Shown in pieces: positions 1-5,107 of a DNA stretch of 6,122 nt. The position numbers and the translations under genes are program-made. A model generated the notes under the pieces. It saw only the letters and a list, made by a program, of their open reading frames with translations, did no database searches and was not told where the DNA came from. How positions within the stretch are numbered: position 1 is the stretch's first letter; each line of letters starts with the position of its first letter. The DNA is from Chitinophagaceae bacterium (GTDB lineage: Bacteria; Bacteroidota; Bacteroidia; Chitinophagales; Chitinophagaceae), in NCBI GenBank assembly GCA_025455205.1, contig JALOMZ010000131.1, forward strand, positions 1-6,122. The letters run 5' to 3'.

Positions 1-1
1 G

Positions 2-145
2 CGCCTGGTGTTCAATCTGCGGTACTACGACGAAATGCCTTACGAAGAAATGAGCAAGGTGCTGGGTACCACCGCCGGAGCCCTCAAAGCCAGCTACCAC
101 CACGCTGCCAAAAAAATTGAAGAATACATCACCCGGCACGCCTGA
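2..145 (+). CDS. ECF-type RNA polymerase sigma factor, C-terminal end (partial)
   Basis: Only the last 48 codons are present (the gene is cut by the left window edge); the stop is TGA at 143-145. The peptide reads RLVFNLRYYDEMPYEEMSKV, then LGTTAGALKASYHHAAKKIE and a short tail. This is sigma region 4.2 of the sigma-70 family: the 'Y.EMPYEEMS..LG.....LK...H.A...' pattern is the helix-turn-helix that reads the -35 promoter element, and its form with YDEMPYEE and LKASYHHA is typical of Bacteroidota ECF sigma factors. It would direct RNA polymerase to a small stress or envelope regulon, usually autoregulated. The next gene starts 47 bases downstream on the same strand, consistent with an operon in which the membrane protein acts as its partner. 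Region 2 and the start lie outside the window, so the ECF subgroup cannot be assigned. Confidence 0.9.
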   Translation, partial: RLVFNLRYYDEMPYEEMSKVLGTTAGALKASYHHAAKKIEEYITRHA

Positions 146-192
146 AAACATTAAACCTTGCGGCCCGTGCGGGGTCTGAGATACAGAACAAC

Positions 193-906
193 ATGAACCA
201 ACCCGATCACATACAAGCAGAACTGGCCACCCTGGCGCCCACGCTTGCTGCTATGCCGCGCACCATGCCTTATGAGGTGCCGGCGGGTTATTTTGAAGGC
301 CTGGAATCCATAATAGTGGAGCAGGCATTGCTGCATGAACCAGTGCAAGCCCTGCCCGACAGCGGCGTGCCGGAAGGCTATTTTGAGCAGCTGCCCGCCC
401 TGCTGCTGGTGAAGATCCGAAACCAGGAACACGAGCTGGAACTCCAGTCCATCGCGCCCGTGCTGGCCGGCATTCCCCGCGACATGCCATTCCACCTGCC
501 TGCGGGTTATTTCAAGAGCCTGGATCCTGCGGCCGCCCTGCAGCCCGCCCCCGCCAAAGCAGGTATCCTGCGGCAGATTGGCCGTTCAGGCCTCTGGCGC
601 GCAGCCGCCGCCGCAGTGCTGCTGGTGGCCATCTTCAGCATCTGGAAAATGAGCAACCGCACGCCCACTGCCGAACCCACCCTGGCAGTTGCCCCAGCCG
701 ACTCCGCCACCATCAACCGGTCCTTGTCGGCTGTAGACGACACGCTCCTGGTATCCTATTTCGCCGAACTCGGCATAGCCGAAGAAGCCAGCACCATGAC
801 CATTTATATGGATACTACCTCCATCGAGGAAACACTGGCCAGCTTCACCGAAGAAGAACTGCAATCCCAACTGCAGGAACTGCCACTGGTGGAAGCCGGC
901 ATATGA
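193..906 (+). CDS. Single-pass membrane protein with PxGYFxxL repeats, probable anti-sigma-like regulator
   Basis: The 237-residue protein has a predicted cytoplasmic N-terminal half (1-133), one membrane segment (about 134-151, an Ala/Val/Leu-rich stretch preceded by basic residues R127, R131 and R136 and followed by K152) and a periplasmic tail of about 86 residues. The N-terminal half holds three copies of PxGYFxxL at residues 30-37, 60-67 and 103-110. The first and third sit inside longer repeats (11-38 and 84-111, 15 of 28 residues identical). The tail is acidic (TEEELQSQLQEL). There is no cysteine, so the zinc-type anti-sigma motif is absent. Position directly after an ECF sigma gene, and this topology, suggest it binds and restrains that sigma at the membrane; this is inference, as no named domain is recognised. 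The start at 193 is the first ATG after the sigma stop and gives a full repeat unit; the Shine-Dalgarno is weak. Hypothetical proteins with this VPxGYF signature are familiar in Bacteroidota. Confidence 0.85.
   Translation: MNQPDHIQAELATLAPTLAAMPRTMPYEVPAGYFEGLESIIVEQALLHEPVQALPDSGVPEGYFEQLPALLLVKIRNQEHELELQSIAPVLAGIPRDMPFHLPAGYFKSLDPAAALQPAPAKAGILRQIGRSGLWRAAAAAVLLVAIFSIWKMSNRTPTAEPTLAVAPADSATINRSLSAVDDTLLVSYFAELGIAEEASTMTIYMDTTSIEETLASFTEEELQSQLQELPLVEAGI
223..525 (+). repeat. Internal protein-coding repeat: three PxGYFxxL units
   Basis: Within the membrane protein gene, codons for PAGYFEGL (280-303), PEGYFEQL (370-393) and PAGYFKSL (499-522) recur. The outer two lie in 28-residue units (223-306 and 442-525) that share the layout L...AP.LA..PR.MP...PAGYF..L. 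The middle copy keeps only the GYF core and lacks the preceding AP.LA part. The DNA of the cores is similar but not identical, so this is an old duplication held by selection on protein rather than a recent tandem repeat. The function is unknown; a docking motif for the sigma factor or another cytoplasmic partner is one inference. Confidence 0.75.
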
Positions 907-942
907 ACGCCTATTTGAAAACAAACTGACAGAACCGATACC

Positions 943-1398
943 ATGAAAAGAACCTTACTCCTTCCCCTCCTGCTCCTGATGCTTAATGCCGCCTTGGCGC
1001 AACCGCCCGACCGCGGCCGGCGGGAGGAACTGGAATCCCTGCGCATTGCCTTCATCAGCAAACAGCTGGAACTGACCCCCGGTGAGGCGGAGAAATTCTG
1101 GCCCGTGTACAATGCCTATCAGGGAGATTTGCGCAAAATGATCCGCGAACACCAGGAGAAAAAAGGCGGTGAGCTTGACCTGGAAGAAAAAGTGCTGAAC
1201 CTGCGCAAACGCTTTCGCCCCGAATTCACCAAATGCATCAGCGAGCAAAAATTCGATAAACTGATGCGCGTGGAAAGAACCTGGTCCGAAATGTTGCGCA
1301 ATGAATTGCAGCGCCGCCGCGAAGCCGGCGAAAGGCCCATGATGAACCGGGGCGGCGGGCCCGGCGGACCCGGCATGCGCCAGCAAAGACAATTCTGA
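943..1398 (+). CDS. Small secreted Spy/CpxP-like protein ('sensor of ECF-type sigma factor' kind)
   Basis: The 151-residue protein begins with a clear Sec signal peptide (K2-R3, a Leu-rich core at 5-14, then NAALA before Q20, a likely signal peptidase I site). The mature part is very charged and probably all-helical. Residues 31-66 carry the pattern ESLRIAFISKQLELTPGEAE followed by KFWPVYNAYQ, typical of small Bacteroidota periplasmic proteins often annotated as sensors of ECF sigma factors and resembling the LTxEQ-type repeats of Spy/CpxP chaperones. A single cysteine (C98) is present. The tail (137-151) is Gly/Pro/Gln-rich and probably disordered. It lies 36 bases after the membrane protein gene, completing a sigma / membrane protein / periplasmic protein trio. 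A role in sensing envelope stress or misfolded protein for the sigma factor is inferred from this context. Confidence is high that it is a real secreted protein and moderate on function. Confidence 0.88.
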   Translation: MKRTLLLPLLLLMLNAALAQPPDRGRREELESLRIAFISKQLELTPGEAEKFWPVYNAYQGDLRKMIREHQEKKGGELDLEEKVLNLRKRFRPEFTKCISEQKFDKLMRVERTWSEMLRNELQRRREAGERPMMNRGGGPGGPGMRQQRQF

Positions 1399-1422
1399 TA
1401 AAACCCGCATGTTCACCATAAG

Positions 1423-1453
1423 AAAACCCCCGGCCAAGGTGCCGGGGATTTTT
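1423..1453. terminator. Bidirectional intrinsic terminator between convergent genes
   Basis: CCCCGGC (1428-1434) pairs perfectly with GCCGGGG (1441-1447) around a 6-base loop. The stem is flanked by AAAA (1423-1426) on the left and TTTTT (1449-1453) on the right, so it gives a GC-rich hairpin plus U-tract when read from either side. It lies 25 bases after the plus-strand operon stop and 27 bases beyond the stop of the minus-strand type III glutamine synthetase, and so serves both. Confidence 0.88.
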
Positions 1454-1479
1454 ATTTGCGGGACCGGAAAAGCCGGCTA

Positions 1480-3675
1480 TTATTTCAGGAACAACATCTC
1501 GCGATATTTGGGCAGCAGCCAGAATTGGTCATCCACCAGCAATTCCAGCTTGTCTACATGGTAGCGGATCTTGTCGAAATAAGCTTCCTTCACCTGGGTG
1601 CAATAGGCAATGGCCTTGGTGCGGGTGTTGGTCATGGCGTTGCACACTTTGCGGGCCTCAATCATTTTCTCGACACACTCGCTCACTTCGGCAATATGCC
1701 GGCTGATCTTCTGCAGTATCTGCACCTGGTTGGAGAAGGCATCGCCCATCATACCCAGGTCCTTCAGGCCCTTGATGTTCTCAATGAGGATATTCTGGTA
1801 TTTGATGGCAGGCGGCAGGATATGGCTGGTGCACAGCTCACCCATGATGCGGCTTTCGATCTGCACCCGCTTGATATATTCTTCCAGCATGATCTCATGA
1901 CGGGCTTCCAGTTCGGCATGGTTGTACACGCCCAGGCCCTCAAACAATTCCTTGGCCTTGGCGGTCACATAGGCATCCAGGGCCAGGGGTGTGGTGGGCA
2001 CATTGGGCAACCCGCGACGCTCAGCTTCAGCATGCCACTCTTCGCTGTAGCCATCGCCTTCAAAGAGCACTTTCTCTGCATCCACAATGTATTGCTTGAT
2101 CACCTCCATAATGGCCACTTCCTTTTTCTCGCCCTTTTCGATGAGCTTGTCCACATCCACCTTAAAAGCTTTGAGGGTGGCGGCCACAATGGTATTGAGC
2201 GCCGTCATGGCATTGGCGCAGTTGGCGCTGCTGCCTACGGCCCTGAATTCGAATTTGTTGCCGGTAAAGGCAAAGGGGGAGGTACGGTTGCGGTCTGTAT
2301 TGTCCAGCAGCAACTCGGGAATGGTTTTGTGGATATCCAGCTTCAGCAGGATCTCATCCTGCTCTGAGAAGTTCTCACCCACCCTTTCCTTCACTTCTGC
2401 CAGCACTTCGCTGAGGAATTTGCCGATGAATATGGAAATGATGGCCGGCGGTGCTTCGTTGGCGCCCAGGCGGTGGTCGTTGCCGGCACTGGCAATGGAA
2501 GCCCGCAGCAGGTCGGCATAGTCATGCACCGCCTTGATCACGTTCACAAAAAAGGTGAGGAACATGAGGTTGGTCTTGGGCGTTTTGCCGGGGGCCAGCA
2601 GGTTCACCCCGGTATCGGTGCTCATGCTCCAGTTGTTGTGCTTGCCACTGCCGTTGATGCCGGCAAAGGGCTTTTCATGCAGCAGCACCTTGAGGTTGTG
2701 GCGCTTGGCGGTACGGCTCATGATATCCATCAGCAGAATATTATGGTCCACGGCCAGGTTGGCCTCTTCATAAATGGGAGCGCATTCAAACTGGCAAGGC
2801 GCCACCTCATTGTGGCGGGTACGCAGCGGAATACCCAGGCTGTAGGCTTCATTTTCGAAATCGCGCATGAAGGCATACACCCGCTCCGGTATAGAACCAA
2901 AATAATGGTCTTCCAGTTGCTGGCCCTTGGCGGAGGAATGGCCAAACACGGTGCGACCGGTGAGCACAATATCGGGGCGGCTGTTGGCAAAGCCGGCGTC
3001 GATCACAAAGTATTCCTGTTCCCAGCCCAGGGTGGCTTTCACATGCTCCACATTGCGGTCAAAATAGTGGCATACGCTGACTGCCGCATGGTTCAGGGCA
3101 TCCAGGGAGCGCAGCAACGGCGTTTTGGAGTCGAGGCTTTCGCCCGTATAGCTCACATAAATGGTGGGGATGCACAGGGTTTTGCCATGGCCAATCTCCA
3201 TGATGAAGGCCGGCGATGAGGGATCCCAGGCCGTATACCCCCGGGCTTCGAAGGTGGCGCGCAGGCCCCCGCTAGGAAAGGAGGATGCATCGGGCTCCTG
3301 CTGAATAAGGGCATCGCCTTCAAACTGCTCAATGGGCGTGCCATCGCCTTTGAGGGTGAAAAAGGAATCATGCTTCTCAGCGGTGGTACCAGTAAGCGGC
3401 TGGAACCAGTGGGTATAGTGCGTTACGCCCTTGCTTTCTGCCCAGGCCCGCATGCCGTTGGCAATCTGGTTGCCCATGGCACGGTCTATCTTCTTGGCAT
3501 TGCTGATGCTGGCCATCAGGCTCTTGTAGGCCTCATCACTCAGGTACTGCCGGGCTGTTGCCAGGGTGAAAACATTCTCCCCAAAAATGGCCGTCACCTT
3601 GGCGGAGGGGGGCACATTTACTTCGGTGGGGTAGTTGAGCAGGCCGTTCAGGGCCTTAAAACGCAGGGATTCCAT
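1480..3675 (-). CDS. glnN: Glutamine synthetase type III (GSIII, GlnN family)
   Basis: Makes glutamine from glutamate, ammonia and ATP in the cytoplasm. The 731-residue length fits the GSIII family (about 700-730), far longer than GSI or GSII. The N-terminal GSIII-specific domain includes THYTHWFQPLTG (85-96) and TAEKHDSF (98-105). The catalytic region includes GWEQEYF (217-223, metal-binding glutamates), CQFECAPIYEEANLAVDHN (294-312), KPFAGINGSGKHNNWSMSTD (335-354, with the substrate-loop histidine H346), GANEAPPAIISIFIG (404-418) and DRNRTSPFAFTGNKFEFRAV (461-480). A helical GSIII C-terminal extension follows (about 540-731). All expected motifs are present and the frame is intact. GSIII enzymes are known to form double-ring dodecamers and lack the GSI adenylylation tyrosine loop. 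The ATG at 3675 gives the usual MESLRFKAL start; the ribosome binding site is weak. It lies downstream of a GSII gene on the same strand, but a terminator separates them, so separate transcription is likely. Confidence 0.97.
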   Translation of the reverse strand: MESLRFKALNGLLNYPTEVNVPPSAKVTAIFGENVFTLATARQYLSDEAYKSLMASISNAKKIDRAMGNQIANGMRAWAESKGVTHYTHWFQPLTGTTAEKHDSFFTLKGDGTPIEQFEGDALIQQEPDASSFPSGGLRATFEARGYTAWDPSSPAFIMEIGHGKTLCIPTIYVSYTGESLDSKTPLLRSLDALNHAAVSVCHYFDRNVEHVKATLGWEQEYFVIDAGFANSRPDIVLTGRTVFGHSSAKGQQLEDHYFGSIPERVYAFMRDFENEAYSLGIPLRTRHNEVAPCQFECAPIYEEANLAVDHNILLMDIMSRTAKRHNLKVLLHEKPFAGINGSGKHNNWSMSTDTGVNLLAPGKTPKTNLMFLTFFVNVIKAVHDYADLLRASIASAGNDHRLGANEAPPAIISIFIGKFLSEVLAEVKERVGENFSEQDEILLKLDIHKTIPELLLDNTDRNRTSPFAFTGNKFEFRAVGSSANCANAMTALNTIVAATLKAFKVDVDKLIEKGEKKEVAIMEVIKQYIVDAEKVLFEGDGYSEEWHAEAERRGLPNVPTTPLALDAYVTAKAKELFEGLGVYNHAELEARHEIMLEEYIKRVQIESRIMGELCTSHILPPAIKYQNILIENIKGLKDLGMMGDAFSNQVQILQKISRHIAEVSECVEKMIEARKVCNAMTNTRTKAIAYCTQVKEAYFDKIRYHVDKLELLVDDQFWLLPKYREMLFLK

Positions 3676-3686
3676 ACTTGCTGGTT

Positions 3687-3698
3687 TTCATCGATGAA
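3687..3698. promoter_or_regulatory. Perfect 12-base palindrome just upstream of the GSIII start (candidate operator)
   Basis: TTCATCGATGAA is its own reverse complement and lies 12-23 bases before the GSIII ATG. An 8-base palindrome, TTGATCAA (3701-3708), follows immediately upstream of it on the GSIII strand. The position could let a bound protein block transcription or translation starts. A 12-base palindrome can occur by chance in a few kilobases only rarely, but nothing here identifies a regulator, and no convincing Bacteroidota promoter (TTTG / TAnnTTTG) was found next to it. Confidence 0.3.
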
Positions 3699-3741
3699 TA
3701 TTGATCAAAAGAAACGATTTATCGGCAGATTTTGGCCGAAG

Positions 3742-3776
3742 AAAAAAGCCAACCCCTCGAAAGGGAATTGGCTTTT
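3742..3776 (-). terminator. Intrinsic terminator of the GSII gene
   Basis: Read on the minus strand, AAAAGCCAA (3776-3768) pairs with TTGGCTTTT (3752-3744). An inner CCCT/AGGG stem (plus-strand 3754-3757 with 3762-3765) closes on a CGAA loop, and the T-run at 3747-3742 follows. It lies 47 bases past the GSII stop and 66 bases before the GSIII start. It should stop most GSII transcription before GSIII, so GSIII needs its own promoter or relies on read-through. Confidence 0.87.
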
Positions 3777-3822
3777 GCTGCTATTGCTTGCTGTTCAGTT
3801 TTGGTTGAGGCTGCAGAGTCAT

Positions 3823-4836
3823 TTAGGGCTGCACTGCTTTCACCGTTTTGATGATGCGGGCGGCCACGCGGTACGGGTCGGCAGCGGAGTTGGGACGACG
3901 ATCTTCCAGGTATCCCTTCCAGCCCCAGCGGGGTACGTTAACGGGGATACGGATGGAGGCACCGCGGTCGCTCACGCCATAGCTGAAATCATGGATGCTG
4001 GCGGTTTCGTGCTTACCGGTGAGGCGCAGGTGGTTGTCGGCGCCATATACTTCAATATGTTCTTTAACCACAGGACGGAATGCTTCGCACACCTTCTTGA
4101 AGATCTCTTCGCTGCCGGCGGTGCGCAACAGGGTGTTGCTGAAGTTGGCGTGCATGCCGCTGCCATTCCAGTCGAGGTTGCCCAGGGGCTTGCAATGCCA
4201 GTTCACGGCTACACCATACTTTTCACCGATGCGCTCCAGCAGGTAGCGGCCGATCCAGATCTGGTCGCCGGCTTCTTTGGCACCCTTGGCAAAAATCTGG
4301 AACTCCCACTGGCCGGCAGCCACTTCGGCATTGATGCCTTCTACGTTCAGGCCGGCTTCCAGGCAGGCATCCAGGTGCTCTTCCACGATCTCGCGACCGA
4401 AAGCATTATAGGCGCCTACAGAGCAGTAATAAGGACCCTGCGGACGGGGATAGCCGTTGGCGGGGAAACCCAGGGGCTTGCTGGTGCTGGGATCCCACAG
4501 GAAATACTCCTGCTCGAAGCCAAACCAGAAATCATTATCGTCGTCGTCAATATGTGCACGGCCATTGCTTTCGTGGGGGGTGCCATCGGCATTGAGTACC
4601 TCGCACATTACCAGGTAGGCATTCTTACGCTGGGGATCGGGGCAGATGAACACCGGCTTCAGGAGGCAGTCAGATGAACCGCCGGGGGCCTGCTCGGTGG
4701 AAGAACCGTCGAAACTCCACATGGGGCAGTCTTCCAGTTTGCCGGAGAAATCCTTTTCAATCTTGGTTTTGCTGCGGAGGCTCTGGGTGGGCTTGTAGCC
4801 GTCGAGCCAGATGTACTCAAGCTTAGCTGCTGACAT
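3823..4836 (-). CDS. Glutamine synthetase type II (eukaryote-like GSII, beta-grasp)
   Basis: A second ATP-dependent glutamine synthetase, 337 residues, matching the short GSII class of eukaryotes and some bacteria (called glnII where named). The beta-grasp domain starts AKLEYIWLDG (4-13) and contains SFDGSSTEQAPGGSSD (41-56). The catalytic domain shows FWFGFEQEYF (103-112), GYPRPQGPYYCSVGAYNAFG (128-147), EVAAGQWEFQIF (171-182), DWNGSGMHANFS (222-233), HLRLTGKHETA (269-279), DRGASIRIP (290-298) and EDRRPNSAADPY (311-322), all GSII landmarks in the right order. The frame is open a further 32 codons to an ATG at 4932, but that stretch is AT-rich and unlike any GSII N-terminus, so the start is set at 4836. 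It precedes the GSIII gene on the same strand, ends in its own terminator, and its AT-rich leader holds candidate operator repeats. GSII lacks the adenylylation site of GSI, so control is more likely transcriptional. Confidence 0.96.
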   Translation of the reverse strand: MSAAKLEYIWLDGYKPTQSLRSKTKIEKDFSGKLEDCPMWSFDGSSTEQAPGGSSDCLLKPVFICPDPQRKNAYLVMCEVLNADGTPHESNGRAHIDDDDNDFWFGFEQEYFLWDPSTSKPLGFPANGYPRPQGPYYCSVGAYNAFGREIVEEHLDACLEAGLNVEGINAEVAAGQWEFQIFAKGAKEAGDQIWIGRYLLERIGEKYGVAVNWHCKPLGNLDWNGSGMHANFSNTLLRTAGSEEIFKKVCEAFRPVVKEHIEVYGADNHLRLTGKHETASIHDFSYGVSDRGASIRIPVNVPRWGWKGYLEDRRPNSAADPYRVAARIIKTVKAVQP

Positions 4837-4907
4837 GGTTTTGGTATTCGTTTTTAGTTGATGAAGGCGACTTTTCGGTTGCAAGGTTAAGGAAAAGGCT
4901 CCGAAAC

Positions 4908-4942
4908 AAATTCGGATTGTCGAATTTTTCAAATAATTCGAA
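4908..4942. promoter_or_regulatory. Alternating AATTCG / CGAATT half-sites upstream of GSII (candidate operator)
   Basis: AAATTCG (4908-4914) and CGAATTT (4921-4927) form a 7-base inverted repeat with a 6-base spacer. CGAATT (4921-4926) also pairs with AATTCG (4935-4940) across 8 bases, and the last half-site runs into TTCGAA (4937-4942). The cluster is 72-106 bases upstream of the GSII start in AT-rich DNA, where a promoter would be expected. The minus strand here also contains TATTTG and AATTTG elements vaguely like the Bacteroidota -7 TAnnTTTG box, but neither fits well. Dimer binding by a nitrogen regulator is inference. Confidence 0.35.
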
Positions 4943-5040
4943 GAAATAGGGCTAAGTAACCCAATCTTTCTTCAAAAAAAGTCACATATTAATTTTCGTT
5001 ATTTGAAATGGACAAATCCGGTACCCCGATGCCCGGCAGC

Positions 5041-5074
5041 AAAATGGCCAGGCGGAATGGATCCGGCCTGGCCA
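5041..5074 (-). terminator. Intrinsic terminator of the sortilin-like gene
   Basis: TGGCCAGGC (5045-5053) pairs with GCCTGGCCA (5066-5074). Inner GGA/TCC (5054-5056 with 5062-5064) extends the stem past one bulged G. On the minus strand the hairpin is followed by a short T-run (complement of AAAA at 5041-5044). It starts 33 bases after the stop at 5108. The stem is strong but the U-tract is only four bases, so efficiency is uncertain. Confidence 0.7.
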
Positions 5075-5107
5075 GGGGAAATAACCGATGGTTGCACGGG
5101 CTGAGGG

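Noticed and set aside
955..1437. A 160-codon minus-strand open frame opposite the Spy-like gene.
   Set aside because: The plus-strand product has a clear signal peptide and family pattern; the opposite frame runs into the terminator and has no recognisable features.
1456..2367. A 303-codon open frame on the plus strand.
   Set aside because: It lies antisense to the intact GSIII C-terminal region, has a low-complexity His/Leu/Gly-rich translation and begins right after the convergent terminator. It is a shadow frame.
2473..3219. A 248-codon plus-strand open frame inside GSIII.
   Set aside because: It is antisense to conserved GSIII catalytic motifs; no family resemblance and no ribosome binding site were seen.
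3370..4677. A 435-codon open frame on the plus strand spanning the 5' end of GSIII, the intergenic gap and most of GSII.
   Set aside because: It is antisense to two clearly real enzymes and runs through a terminator hairpin. Its translation is Gly/Ala/Val/His-rich with no recognisable domain, as expected from the complement of GC-biased codons.
4837..4932. A possible 32-residue N-terminal extension of GSII starting at an ATG at 4932.
   Set aside because: The extension is basic and AT-rich, unlike GSII N-termini, and overlaps the likely promoter/operator region. The ATG at 4836 gives the standard beta-grasp start.
4949..4962. GGG...CCC imperfect dyad upstream of the GSII repeats.
   Set aside because: The arms contain a mismatch and only three G-C pairs plus two A-T pairs, which is too weak to separate from chance.
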